64,000 nt of DNA from Oscillospiraceae bacterium (lineage in GTDB: Bacteria; Bacillota; Clostridia; Oscillospirales; Acutalibacteraceae): the NCBI GenBank assembly GCA_031268095.1, contig JAIRXU010000017.1, forward strand, positions 1-64,000, written 5' to 3'. Of the stretch, positions 18,229 to 26,819 are shown piece after piece (within the stretch, counting starts at the first letter, position 1; every line of letters starts with the position of its first letter). Both the position numbers and the translations under genes were made by a program. The notes under the pieces were generated by a model. That model did no database searches, was not told where the DNA came from, and saw only the letters and a program-made list of their open reading frames with translations.

Positions 18229-18855
18229 ATGCGTCCCATTCGCATTGCCCTAACCAAAGGCCGGCTGGAAAAGCGGTCGGTCGAGTTGTTTGAGGCCATC
18301 GGCTTCGACTGCGCACAGCTGCAAAACAAGGGCCGTCGGCTCATCCTGCCCATGGAGGAATACGAGGTCGTTCTGGCCAAGGCCAATGACGTGATCACCT
18401 ACGTTGAGCATGGAGCCTGCGACCTGGGCATCGTCGGCAAAGACACCATCGCCGAGATGGGCTCCGGGTTTTATGAAATGCTGGACCTGGGATTCGGCAA
18501 ATGCCGCTTCGCTTTGGCCGGGCCGAAGAACGTCGATTTTTACGCCGGGTACCATGAACGCGTCGTGGCCAGCAAATACCCCCAGGTTGCACGGCAGTTT
18601 TTCGAGCAGAAAGGCATGGATATCAAGATCATCAAGATCGAAGGATCCGTAGAACTTGCGCCGCTGCTGGGGTTGGCGCACGCGATCGTGGATATCGTCG
18701 AAACCGGCTCCACCTTGCGGGAAAACGGACTGGAGATCATCGAAGAAATCCTGCCGATTTCCGCCCGGGTGATCGTCAATATGGCCAGCATGAAGCTTCG
18801 CCGGGAAGAAATCGAGCGGCTGCTGGCGGATATGTCCGTCGCGGTACAAGTTTAG
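18229..18855 (+). CDS. hisG: ATP phosphoribosyltransferase catalytic subunit, short form
   Basis: Catalyses the first step of histidine synthesis, joining ATP and PRPP. The 208 residues lack the C-terminal histidine-binding ACT-like domain of long HisG, so feedback control must act through HisZ. Motifs are RIALTKGRLEKRSVELFEAI at the start, CDLGIVGKDTIAEMG, and the PRPP-binding region with DIVETGSTLRENGL. The ATG is preceded by CGGAGTG; an in-frame GTG nine bases earlier overlaps that site and is not preferred. Confidence 0.97.
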   Translation: MRPIRIALTKGRLEKRSVELFEAIGFDCAQLQNKGRRLILPMEEYEVVLAKANDVITYVEHGACDLGIVGKDTIAEMGSGFYEMLDLGFGKCRFALAGPKNVDFYAGYHERVVASKYPQVARQFFEQKGMDIKIIKIEGSVELAPLLGLAHAIVDIVETGSTLRENGLEIIEEILPISARVIVNMASMKLRREEIERLLADMSVAVQV

Positions 18856-18923
18856 TTGCCAGGTCCTTGATTTTAGATCTTACGATATGCAAAGCTATAT
18901 ATAAAAGAACGGGAGTGATTTTT

Positions 18924-20264
18924 ATAATTCCGATCACCGTATGCGACGGCAGCCAGGAACTAGAGTTGCTGGCGCTGCTGAAGGCCCGGGGCGGCGAAGT
19001 GGACGCCAAAATCACCGCCATGGTAACGGAGATTCTGGCGACCGTCCGGGAGAAAGGCGACGCCGCCGTCCGCGGCTTCACGCACCAATTCGACGTGCTG
19101 GGCCGCCGGGACACCATGCAGGTTGTTGCCGAGGTCCGCGCCAGCCATGCTTACGACGACGGCGAGAGCCGCGAAATTCCAAGACAGGTGCTGGAAGACG
19201 CCGTCCGCCGGAGCAATCCCGATTTTATTGCCGCGCTGGAACGGGCCGCCGCGCGGATCCGGGCCTTTCATGAGCGGCAAAAGCGGCAGAGCTTCTTTTC
19301 CGCCGAAGAGGACGGCGTGATCCTCGGCCAGCGGATTCGTCCTCTGCGGCGCGTCGGCATCTACGTCCCGGGCGGGACGGCGCTTTATCCGTCCTCCGTG
19401 CTGATGAACGTGATTCCCGCGAAGATCGCCGGGGTCCCGGAAATCGTCATGGTCACGCCGGAACAGCCGGGCGGCGGAGGGGATCTGGGCATTCTGGCGG
19501 CAGCGCTGGTGGCCGGGGTAGATCGGGTATTCCTTGTTGGCGGGGCGCAGGCAACCGCCGCGCTGGCTTACGGAACGGAAACGATTCCGCAGGCCGACAA
19601 AATCGTCGGGCCGGGAAACATCTTCGTCGCCACAGCGAAAAAGCTGCTGTACGGTACGGTAGATATCGATATGATCGCCGGGCCAAGCGAAATCCTGATC
19701 GTCGCCGACGAGACAGCCAACCCGCGCTGGCTGGCCGCCGACCTGTTATCCCAGGCAGAGCACGACAGACTTTCCAGTGCCATCCTCCTCTCAACTTCGC
19801 AAAATCTTGCAGAGGCAACCGTTCGTGCCCTGGAACTTCAGCTGGCGAAACTGCCGCGCCGGGAACTCGCCGAAGCCGCGCTGCGGGACTTCGGCGCCGT
19901 CCTCGTCTGCGAGAACCTGCCTCAGGCCATCCGGCTGGCCAACGATTTCGCGCCGGAACATCTGGAACTTTGCATCGCCAATCCCATGGATTCCTTGGGC
20001 GCGATCGACAATGCTGGCTCCGTTTTTCTTGGGCACTATTCGCCGGAGCCTGTGGGCGACTACTGCGCCGGACCAAACCATGTCTTGCCCACCGGCGGGA
20101 CGTCCCGTTTCTTCTCCCCGCTTTCGGTGGACGATTTCCTCAAAAAAATTCAGTTCATCAGCTACACCGAGCCCGCCTTGGCAAAGGTCCGGGAGGACGT
20201 CATCCTCCTGGCTGAAACCGAAGGTCTGACCGCCCACGCCAATGCGGTTCGGGTCCGCTTCTGA
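18924..20264 (+). CDS. hisD: Histidinol dehydrogenase, start codon uncertain
   Basis: NAD-dependent zinc enzyme that oxidises L-histidinol to histidine in the last two steps. Typical blocks are [91 protein letters not shown] and [18 protein letters not shown], which include the zinc and catalytic residues (Gln, His, Glu-His pair). The family-like N-terminus [18 protein letters not shown] follows ATA at 18924, with GGGAGTG six bases upstream, the same spacing as in hisG. A standard alternative is GTG at 18915, but it lies inside that ribosome-binding site. The case is therefore weaker than for rseP and ispG. About 446 residues. Confidence 0.93.
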   Translation: MIPITVCDGSQELELLALLKARGGEVDAKITAMVTEILATVREKGDAAVRGFTHQFDVLGRRDTMQVVAEVRASHAYDDGESREIPRQVLEDAVRRSNPDFIAALERAAARIRAFHERQKRQSFFSAEEDGVILGQRIRPLRRVGIYVPGGTALYPSSVLMNVIPAKIAGVPEIVMVTPEQPGGGGDLGILAAALVAGVDRVFLVGGAQATAALAYGTETIPQADKIVGPGNIFVATAKKLLYGTVDIDMIAGPSEILIVADETANPRWLAADLLSQAEHDRLSSAILLSTSQNLAEATVRALELQLAKLPRRELAEAALRDFGAVLVCENLPQAIRLANDFAPEHLELCIANPMDSLGAIDNAGSVFLGHYSPEPVGDYCAGPNHVLPTGGTSRFFSPLSVDDFLKKIQFISYTEPALAKVREDVILLAETEGLTAHANAVRVRF

Positions 20265-20277
20265 TAGGAGTTTCCGC

Positions 20278-21450
20278 ATGCAGAATCGTATTTTTGCGCG
20301 CATTTATGCCAAAATCCCGTTCCGGCCGCTGGCGCGGCTGCTGAGTTTGGCCGCCGGAGCGCTGCTCATTTTACGCATGCTGACCGGGTGCCGGCGGAAA
20401 CCTGCCCCGCCAGCGCAAGATGCTGCCGAGGCGCGTACGCTGGCGTTGGCTGCCCTGGAACCGATCGGTTCAGCTCTGCGGCGGCAGCCTGTGCGACGCA
20501 AACGTCTCCCGAATGATCCGACGGTCGCCCTGTCGTTGATCATCCCAGTCTATAATGCTGTGCGGACACTCCCAAAACTGCTTGCAAGCGTTTTGCCCGG
20601 CATCCCCGGCGAGGTGCTGGAATTGGTCTGCGTCAACGACGGCTCGACCGATGATTCCGCCGCCATTCTGCGGCAATTTCAGGCCGAACACGGGAGCGGC
20701 GGCTTGCGGGTGGTCATCCTTGGCCAAGCCAACGCCGGCGTTGCGGCGGCGCGGGGCGAATATCTCGCTTTCGCGGATGCGGACGACTACTTGGCGCCGG
20801 GCTATCTGTTCCGTCTCCTGGCCCGCGCCCGGGCCAGCCAGGCCGATCTGACCGAAAGCGGCGCGCTGCTCGCGCGGCCAGAGGGTCAGGTTTCGCTGAA
20901 GGCCGGTTGGTCAAACCCGTTCGTGCGCGACCTGACCAAAGACCCCTCGTTTGCGCTGGAACTGAGCGGCGTTCCCTGGGCGCGGCTTTACCGCCGAGAG
21001 CTCTTCGACGGGCTCTGGTTTCCGGAAGGTTACGATTACGAGGACACACTGATTGCCTTCGCGGTGCTGCGGCGGGCGGCGCGGTGGGCCTTTGAACCCG
21101 CCGCCGTTTACGTCCACACGAGCACGGGACAATCCATCACCGCGGCGCTCCAGGCCAGCCCAAAATGCCTCGACAGTTACTTTGTCGTTGAGCGGTTGCT
21201 GGACGACCAGACTGTGCCACGGGACAGCATATTATATCGTATGCTGGTGGCCCAGTTCGGAGCCATGTTCCGCCAGCGTCTGGCCCGATTGCCGCGGGAT
21301 CTTCGTCAGGCAGCGCTGTTGCTGGCGCGGGATCTTCTGTGTGCTCACGCAGAACTTCGGCCCCGCCGGCTGCCGCCTTATGAACGGCTGACAGAAGCGG
21401 CCGTGCTGGCCGGCAACCTGGAACCATGGGAATGGGTTACCAGATATTGA
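20278..21450 (+). CDS. Family 2 glycosyltransferase with N-terminal membrane segment
   Basis: A GT-A fold transferase of 390 residues. The GT2 domain begins at about residue 83 with LSLIIPVYNAVRTLPKLLAS; VNDGSTDDSAAILRQF and FADADDYLAPGYLFRLL carry the expected nucleotide and DXD-like metal residues. The unusual part is the start: an Arg/Lys-rich stretch, then LARLLSLAAGALLILRML and TGCRR. This could be a membrane anchor or, less likely, a lipoprotein signal (LTGC), which would put a nucleotide-sugar enzyme on the wrong side of the membrane. ATG with TAGGAGT is preferred over an upstream in-frame start overlapping hisD. It lies between hisD and hisC although it has no role in histidine synthesis; donor and acceptor are unknown. 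Confidence 0.82.
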   Translation: MQNRIFARIYAKIPFRPLARLLSLAAGALLILRMLTGCRRKPAPPAQDAAEARTLALAALEPIGSALRRQPVRRKRLPNDPTVALSLIIPVYNAVRTLPKLLASVLPGIPGEVLELVCVNDGSTDDSAAILRQFQAEHGSGGLRVVILGQANAGVAAARGEYLAFADADDYLAPGYLFRLLARARASQADLTESGALLARPEGQVSLKAGWSNPFVRDLTKDPSFALELSGVPWARLYRRELFDGLWFPEGYDYEDTLIAFAVLRRAARWAFEPAAVYVHTSTGQSITAALQASPKCLDSYFVVERLLDDQTVPRDSILYRMLVAQFGAMFRQRLARLPRDLRQAALLLARDLLCAHAELRPRRLPPYERLTEAAVLAGNLEPWEWVTRY

Positions 21451-21482
21451 ATTAGACGACAGAGAAGCGGGAGGACCAGCCG

Positions 21483-22559
21483 ATGTCTTTTTCTCTTAAC
21501 GAAAAAATCCGAAAATTGACTCCCTATGACCCCATTGCGGGAGACTATCCCATCCGCCTCGACGCCAATGAATCCTTCTTACCCATCGGCGCGGCGGAAC
21601 GGGCGGCGCTGGTCCGCGCGGCGGAAGAAGCCAATCTTCGGCGCTATCCGGATCCGGCGGCTCAGCGGCTTTGTCAGGCGGCGGCGGCCTACTACGATTG
21701 CGATCCCGCGCAGCTCGTCGCCTGGAATGGCACGGACGAAGCGCTCTTATTGCTCTCCGGCGCGTTCCTGGGGCGGGGAACGGCTTTGCTCTGCTACGCC
21801 CAGGATTTTTCGATGTACCATTTCTATGCCTATCTTTCCGGCGCCGACTGTATAAAACTTTCCAAGCGGGAAGATTTCTCCATTGATCCGGACGCCGCCG
21901 TTGCCGCCCTGCGAGAGTACCGGCCCGCACTTTTTCTTTTTTCGAACCCCTGCAACCCTACCTCTCTGATCCTGCCAAAAGACGACGTGCGCCGTTTGGT
22001 CCGCGCAGCGGAAGATCCGGGAACGCTGGTAGCGCTGGACGAAGCCTACATGGATTTTGCGGACGCGTCACTGCTGGATGAGGTGGCAGACTATGACAAC
22101 CTCGTTATTCTGCGCACCTGCTCCAAAGCTCCGGGCCTGGCAGGACTGCGGCTGGGCTTCTCCGTCGCCAACGAAACGCTGACCCAGACCCTGCGCGCGG
22201 TCAAATCCCCTTATAATGTTGGCGCCCTGACCCAGGCAGTGGGGGAGGCGATGTTCCGCGATCCGGCACGGTTGCGGACAGGCATTGCGGACATCCGCCG
22301 TTCCAAGGATGCGCTGGCGGCTGGACTGCGGCGGCTGGCAGACCAAATGCCGGCACGGCTGCGGGTGATTGGCAGCGAGGCAAATTTTGTCTTCCTGACC
22401 CTCCCAGACACCCCGGCAGCGTTCGAATTTCTGAAGCGCCGGGGAATCATCGTGCGCGCTTTCTACGGCAGCGCTTTGCGGATTACGGCGGGGACCGATG
22501 CGGAAAACGCCGCCGTTCTTTCTTATTTGGAACAATACTTGACGGAAACCGTGCTATAA
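21483..22559 (+). CDS. hisC: Histidinol-phosphate aminotransferase
   Basis: PLP enzyme of fold type I that forms histidinol phosphate from imidazole acetol phosphate. The 358 residues match HisC. The substrate-side start is DYPIRLDANESFLP. VAWNGTDEALLLLSGAF, LFLFSNPCNPTSLIL and VALDEAYMDFAD are aminotransferase blocks, and the PLP lysine is in ILRTCSKAPGLAGLRLGF. HisC enzymes can also accept other aromatic or phosphorylated substrates, but the setting makes the histidine role the best reading. GCGGGAGG precedes the ATG. Confidence 0.95.
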   Translation: MSFSLNEKIRKLTPYDPIAGDYPIRLDANESFLPIGAAERAALVRAAEEANLRRYPDPAAQRLCQAAAAYYDCDPAQLVAWNGTDEALLLLSGAFLGRGTALLCYAQDFSMYHFYAYLSGADCIKLSKREDFSIDPDAAVAALREYRPALFLFSNPCNPTSLILPKDDVRRLVRAAEDPGTLVALDEAYMDFADASLLDEVADYDNLVILRTCSKAPGLAGLRLGFSVANETLTQTLRAVKSPYNVGALTQAVGEAMFRDPARLRTGIADIRRSKDALAAGLRRLADQMPARLRVIGSEANFVFLTLPDTPAAFEFLKRRGIIVRAFYGSALRITAGTDAENAAVLSYLEQYLTETVL

Positions 22560-22604
22560 TATAAGCCACATAGCCTATGGAACTCATCGAAACGGGGTGA
22601 TTGT

Positions 22605-22772
22605 ATGCCCTTCGTTCCCGCGCGGTGCCCCCGCTGCGGCGCGAAACTGGAGGTCGATCCCGACCGAGACGCCGCCATTTGCAGCGCCTGCGGCGTGCCT
22701 TTTGTTGTCGCGAAGGCTATCACCAGTAACCATGATGAATCGGCAGCAGACTTCCGCGCGGCAATGGGATGA
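22605..22772 (+). CDS. Small zinc-ribbon protein (N-terminal half of a split locus)
   Basis: A predicted protein of 55 residues starting after ACGGGGTG. It is a treble-clef or ribbon-type metal site: RCPRCGAKLEVDPDRDAAIC, then SACGVPFVV, giving two CxxC pairs 17 residues apart. This pattern and the following AKAI resemble the start of longer Firmicutes zinc-ribbon proteins that carry a second ribbon at the C-terminus. Here the reading frame closes soon after the first ribbon, and a second ribbon is encoded in the next frame with a 41-base overlap. It may be a stand-alone protein, one of two coupled products, or the first part of a frameshifted gene. Confidence 0.55.
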   Translation: MPFVPARCPRCGAKLEVDPDRDAAICSACGVPFVVAKAITSNHDESAADFRAAMG

Positions 22773-22890
22773 TTTCCGGCAAAAACAGCAGGCTTGGCAG
22801 TCCCAGGGCCTTTGCCGCTACTGCGACGGTCCGCTGAAGGGCGTGATCGGCAAGAAATGCGCCAAGTGCGGCCAGGAGAAAGATTACTGA
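22732..22890 (+). CDS. Small zinc-ribbon protein (C-terminal half of a split locus)
   Basis: A predicted 52-residue product starting MMNRQQTSARQWDDFRQKQQ and ending with a CxxC/CxxC site: GLCRYCDGPLKGVIGKKC, then AKCGQEKDY. The ending GxxxKxCxxCGxxKDY is, from memory, the C-terminal ribbon of two-ribbon Firmicutes proteins. It is in the +1 frame relative to the overlapping upstream zinc-ribbon frame and has no clear ribbon-independent start signal, so translational coupling or a +1 shift is plausible. It ends 12 bases before hisB. Function unknown. Confidence 0.5.
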   Translation: MMNRQQTSARQWDDFRQKQQAWQSQGLCRYCDGPLKGVIGKKCAKCGQEKDY

Positions 22891-22902
22891 GGAGGATAAT
22901 TC

Positions 22903-23481
22903 ATGCAATCGCGATCTGCGTCTGTGCAACGTAAGACCCGGGAAACCGACATTTCTGTCGAACTTTGTTTGGATGGCGGCGCTGTGTCGGTCGAAAGCGG
23001 CATTGGTTTTTTTGACCACATGCTCACCGCTTTGGCCGTCCATGGCGGTCTGGGCTTGCGGCTGCGGTGCCAAGGGGATTTGCAGGTTGACGGACATCAC
23101 ACCGTCGAGGACTGCGGCATCGTTCTGGGACAGGCTTTGGCCCGTGCTTTGGGCGACAAAGCGGGGATTATCCGTTACGGCGAGGCGCGGATTCCCATGG
23201 ACGAGAGCCTGGCGGAAGCGGCGGCAGACATCAGCGGACGGTCCTTCCTGGTCTTTCGGGCGGTATTCTCTCAAGATCGAATCGGCACTTTTGACAGTTG
23301 CCTTTGCGAGGAATTCTTTCGCGCCTTCGCGGTTCATGCAGGAATCACACTGCACATCGGCCTGCCTTGCGGCGGCAACGCGCACCACGAGGCCGAGGCC
23401 ATTTTCAAGGCCGCGGCCCATGCCTTGCGGCAGGCACTGGCTCCCCGGCCGGGCGTCCTTTCGACGAAGGGAAGCATCTAA
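22903..23481 (+). CDS. hisB: Imidazoleglycerol-phosphate dehydratase
   Basis: Mn-dependent dehydratase that makes imidazole acetol phosphate. The 192 residues are the monofunctional form without the histidinol-phosphatase domain. Metal-site motifs are the duplicated His clusters FFDHMLTALAVHGG with DGHHTVEDCGI, and HAGITLH with NAHHEAEAIFKA. The ATG follows GAGGAGG. The TAA overlaps the A of the next ATG, so the downstream ATPase is likely translationally coupled. No separate histidinol-phosphatase gene is visible in the window. Confidence 0.97.
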   Translation: MQSRSASVQRKTRETDISVELCLDGGAVSVESGIGFFDHMLTALAVHGGLGLRLRCQGDLQVDGHHTVEDCGIVLGQALARALGDKAGIIRYGEARIPMDESLAEAAADISGRSFLVFRAVFSQDRIGTFDSCLCEEFFRAFAVHAGITLHIGLPCGGNAHHEAEAIFKAAAHALRQALAPRPGVLSTKGSI

Positions 23482-24224
23482 TGGTTTATCTCAACGCCTT
23501 CCGTGTTGACCCGGACGTCGGAAGCAGCGGCGCGTACTTCACAGATCTGCCAGTGGTTCGTCTTCTGCGGGACATGGACTGGTTCCCGCTGGAAGACCCC
23601 GTGACGATTTTCGTCGGCGAAAACGGCAGCGGGAAATCCACGTTGCTGGATGCGCTGGCGGTCCGGGCGGGACTGAACGCCGAAGGCGGCTCCCGGAACT
23701 TTCTCTTCTCCACCAAAGCGACGGAATCCGGGTTGCACCAATACCTTTCCCTTGCGCGCACCGCCCGGGAGCGGGACGGTTTCTTCCTCCGGGCAGAGAG
23801 TTTTTATAACGCAGCAACTTACCTCGACCAACTGGATGATATCCCCGCGCTTTCGGCAAAGCTGAAGGATTCCTATGGCGGCGTATCCCTGCACGAGCAG
23901 TCCCATGGAGAAAGCTTCCTTTCGCTGGTGCATCATCGCTTCCACGGCCGGGGGCTCTACATTCTCGACGAACCGGAGGCGGCGCTCTCCCCAACGCGGC
24001 AAATGGCGCTGCTGGTGGAATTTGATCGGTTGGTCCAGGCGGACGCCCAGCTGATCATCGCGACCCACGCCCCGATTCTTCTGGCCTTTCCCGGCGCGGC
24101 AATCTATGAAATCACCCCGGAGGCAATCCGCCGCACGGTCTATGAGGATACCGACCACGTGCGGATTACCCGCCGCTTCCTGAACGACCCCGAAGGTATG
24201 CTGCTGCGGCTGCTTGAAACATAA
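23481..24224 (+). CDS. AAA/ABC-type ATPase of unknown role
   Basis: A soluble ATPase of 247 residues with an ABC-like nucleotide-binding core and no membrane or coiled-coil region. Walker A is IFVGENGSGKSTLLDAL. SLHEQSHGESFLSLV resembles an ABC signature region, Walker B is RGLYILDEPEAALSP, and the switch His is in IIATHAPILLAFPG. This fits small predicted AAA proteins related to RecF/SMC-type heads. The ATG overlaps the hisB stop codon, and hisA follows after 23 bases, so it is expressed with the histidine genes. No partner such as a nuclease is adjacent. A role in histidine synthesis is not expected from the family; the function is unknown. Confidence 0.8.
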   Translation: MVYLNAFRVDPDVGSSGAYFTDLPVVRLLRDMDWFPLEDPVTIFVGENGSGKSTLLDALAVRAGLNAEGGSRNFLFSTKATESGLHQYLSLARTARERDGFFLRAESFYNAATYLDQLDDIPALSAKLKDSYGGVSLHEQSHGESFLSLVHHRFHGRGLYILDEPEAALSPTRQMALLVEFDRLVQADAQLIIATHAPILLAFPGAAIYEITPEAIRRTVYEDTDHVRITRRFLNDPEGMLLRLLET

Positions 24225-24247
24225 CGCTAGCCCAAAGGAGTTGTCCC

Positions 24248-24976
24248 ATGATCATTCTTCCGGCAATCGACATCAAGGGCGGCGAGTGTGTCCGGCTCTA
24301 CCGCGGGGATTTCACCACGGCTGAGCGCGTTGCGGCGGATCCGCTGGCGACGGCGCTTTCATTCCGGGCGGCGGGTTGCGCTTGGGTGCATATGGTGGAC
24401 CTGGACGGTTCTGTTGCCGGTCGGCGGGTGAATGCGGAAATCTTCCTCCAAGTTGCGCGGAAAAGCGGCTTGCAGGTCGAACTCGGCGGCGGAATCCGTA
24501 CGCTGGCGGACATCGCGTTTTACCTTGAGCGCGGCATTCAGCGCGTGATCCTGGGATCCGTCGCGCTGCGTTCGCCGGAAATCGTCCGCCTGGCCCTGCG
24601 GGAATTCGGACCGGAGCGCATCGCCGTCGGAATCGACGCCCGGGAGGGCATGGCCGCTGCCAATGGCTGGCTGGAGGACAGCGGGATTTTTTACCTGGAC
24701 ATCGCGAAACAAATGGAGGCTTTCGGCGTTCGAACGCTGATTTTCACCGACATCGGGCGGGACGGAATGCTTGCCGGACCGAATCTGGAACAACTTTGTG
24801 CCCTGCGTGCTGCCGCCGGCTGCGACGTCATCGCCAGCGGCGGGATTACCCATTTGGACGATATCCGTGCGCTGCGGGACGCGGGTATGCACGGCGCCAT
24901 CTGCGGGCGCAGCATTTATGCGGGTACGCTTTCTCTGCCGGAGGCCGTCACTATTTCCAAGGAGGAACAAAGATGA
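24248..24976 (+). CDS. hisA: Phosphoribosylformimino-5-aminoimidazole carboxamide ribotide isomerase (ProFAR isomerase)
   Basis: TIM-barrel isomerase acting on ProFAR in histidine synthesis. The two half-barrels show the expected catalytic acids: ILPAIDIKGGECVRLYRGDF at the start, LGGGIRTLADIAFYLERG, and FTDIGRDGMLAGPNLEQL for the second Asp. The phosphate site is VIASGGITHLDDIRAL with GAICGRSIYAG. The 242 residues match HisA; the VRL and FTDIGRDG segments fit HisA better than HisF. AAAGGAG precedes the ATG. The TGA overlaps the ATG of hisE. Confidence 0.95.
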   Translation: MIILPAIDIKGGECVRLYRGDFTTAERVAADPLATALSFRAAGCAWVHMVDLDGSVAGRRVNAEIFLQVARKSGLQVELGGGIRTLADIAFYLERGIQRVILGSVALRSPEIVRLALREFGPERIAVGIDAREGMAAANGWLEDSGIFYLDIAKQMEAFGVRTLIFTDIGRDGMLAGPNLEQLCALRAAAGCDVIASGGITHLDDIRALRDAGMHGAICGRSIYAGTLSLPEAVTISKEEQR

Positions 24977-25296
24977 ATGCATTTGAACAACTCTACCAAA
25001 CCATCTTGGCGCGGCGGGAACAGCCGCAGGAAGGATCCTATACCTGTTACCTATTTGAACAGGGACTGGATAAAATCTTGAAAAAGTGTGGCGAGGAATG
25101 CGCGGAAACCATCATCGCCGCCAAGAACGGGAATCGCCGGGAAGTCGTGCTGGAACTGAGCGACTTGGCGTTCCACGCGGCGGTTCTCATGGCGCAGATG
25201 GAGATCCCGCCGGAAGAAGTCGCCATGGAACTGGAGCGCCGGGCCCAAAAAACGGGTAACCTGAAACGCTTTCATCAAACGGATAAGAACAGCTGA
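24973..25296 (+). CDS. hisE: Phosphoribosyl-ATP pyrophosphatase
   Basis: A MazG-fold pyrophosphohydrolase that converts PR-ATP to PR-AMP. The 107 residues are the stand-alone HisE form, not fused to HisI. The metal-binding acidic helices are visible in KKCGEECAETIIAAKNG and EVVLELSDLAFHAAVLMAQM. The ATG overlaps the hisA stop in ATGA, and GGAGGAACA within hisA acts as ribosome-binding site. It is the last histidine gene of the cluster. HisI, HisH and HisF, needed for a complete pathway, are not found here. Confidence 0.95.
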   Translation: MNAFEQLYQTILARREQPQEGSYTCYLFEQGLDKILKKCGEECAETIIAAKNGNRREVVLELSDLAFHAAVLMAQMEIPPEEVAMELERRAQKTGNLKRFHQTDKNS

Positions 25297-25334
25297 ATAC
25301 CAGAGCATTATTTTAATATTGTGGGGCGATTTTC

Positions 25335-26816
25335 ATGGAGTTCATCGCGTATATCATCCTTATACTTCTGGGCCTGGCCATTCTGGCGACGCTGGTCCGG
25401 GCGGCGCTTTTCCGGCCCAAAAAGACGGCGGTCCCGCCGCTCCCACCAGAAGAAGTGGATACGGGCCGGGCTGCGGCACACCTCAGCGCGGCAATCCAAA
25501 TTCCAACCATTTCTTACTTAGAGGATGACCGGGTGGATTGGGCACAGTTCCGGCGCTTTCATGCATTCCTGGAGGAAAGTTACCCTCTGCTGCACCGAAC
25601 TTTAACGCGGGAGGTTATCGACAAAGCCAGCTTGCTCTATACCTGGCCCGGATCGGATCCTGCGCTGAGCCCGATCGCGCTGTTGTCCCACCAGGATGTT
25701 GTGCCAATCTCCGCCGGGACGGAAGACGACTGGACGCACCCGCCTTTCAGCGGCCACAATGACGGCGAAATGATCTGGGGCCGGGGCGCGATGGACATGA
25801 AAAATCACCTCGTCGCCGTGATGGAAGCCGTAGAAACCCTGCTGGCGGAGGGTTTCCGCCCGGCGCGGACGGTTCACCTCTGCTTCGGGCACAACGAGGA
25901 AGTCGTCGGTTCGGACCACGCGGGAGCCAGCGCGATCATGGAAACCCTGCGGGACCGGGGCGTTCGGCTGGAAAGTGTGATCGACGAGGGCGGCGCGATG
26001 TTTCCCATTCATGTGAAAAAAATCCTTAACAGCACTTTGGCGGGGATCGGGATTTCCGAAAAAGGATATGTCAGCTTCGAAATTTCCATCCAGCGTAAAG
26101 GCGGACACTCCGCCCAACCGCCCAAACATACGGCACTCGGTGAATTGGCCGAAGTCATCCGGGACTTGGAGCGGCATCCGTTCCGCGCGAAAATGCTGCC
26201 CTTCCTGACCAGTCTCCTGGACGAAGCGGGGCGGCGAGTACCGTATTGCCTGCGGCTCGTGACTTGCAATCACAAATTGCTGCGGCCTGTCATCACCGGC
26301 ATTCTCCAAAATATTCCTGCTGCCGCCAGTATGATGCGGACCACTACAGCAGTGACCATGGCCCAGGGCAGCCCGGCGGACAATGTCCTCCCCCAAAAAG
26401 CCAGCGTTGTCGTGAATTTCCGCCAAATGCCAGGGACATCTGCCGCAGACGTGGAACGTCATATTCGCAGGGTGGTGCGCAACAAGGACATTCACATTGC
26501 CGCGCTGAAGCAGAAGGAGGCCTCTCCTTTCTCTCCCACGGACAGCCGTGCCTTTCAAGTCATTCGGGACCTCGTGCTGACGGAACATCCGGAAGCAATC
26601 GTCGCGCCTTATTTGGTGATGGGCGGAACAGACGCTTGCTTTTATGAACCAATTTGCGATAACGTCTATCGGTTTTCCCCTTTCCTGACTGACCTTTTCC
26701 TTCTCTTTTGCACCCATGCAACCAATGAGCGCCTGCCGGCGGAGACCATGGGCCAGGCCGTGTCCTTCTTCAAACGATATATCCGGACGCTGTGCGTCAG
26801 TGAAATAACGGAGTAA
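25335..26816 (+). CDS. Membrane-anchored M20 family metallopeptidase
   Basis: A di-zinc peptidase or amidohydrolase of the M20 family with an N-terminal membrane helix (FIAYIILILLGLAILATLV). Metal-site motifs are LLSHQDVVPISAG, WGRGAMDMKNHLVAVMEA, FGHNEEVVGSDHAGA with the catalytic Glu pair, and the final His region VMGGTDACFYEPICDN. The dimerisation or lid domain is inserted at about residues 235-350. The 493 residues and the helix resemble the carboxypeptidase S/PM20D1 branch. The substrate is unknown. The ATG has only a weak ribosome-binding site (GGGGCG). It is followed 3 bases later by the glycerate kinase gene. Confidence 0.88.
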   Translation: MEFIAYIILILLGLAILATLVRAALFRPKKTAVPPLPPEEVDTGRAAAHLSAAIQIPTISYLEDDRVDWAQFRRFHAFLEESYPLLHRTLTREVIDKASLLYTWPGSDPALSPIALLSHQDVVPISAGTEDDWTHPPFSGHNDGEMIWGRGAMDMKNHLVAVMEAVETLLAEGFRPARTVHLCFGHNEEVVGSDHAGASAIMETLRDRGVRLESVIDEGGAMFPIHVKKILNSTLAGIGISEKGYVSFEISIQRKGGHSAQPPKHTALGELAEVIRDLERHPFRAKMLPFLTSLLDEAGRRVPYCLRLVTCNHKLLRPVITGILQNIPAAASMMRTTTAVTMAQGSPADNVLPQKASVVVNFRQMPGTSAADVERHIRRVVRNKDIHIAALKQKEASPFSPTDSRAFQVIRDLVLTEHPEAIVAPYLVMGGTDACFYEPICDNVYRFSPFLTDLFLLFCTHATNERLPAETMGQAVSFFKRYIRTLCVSEITE

Positions 26817-26819
26817 CCT

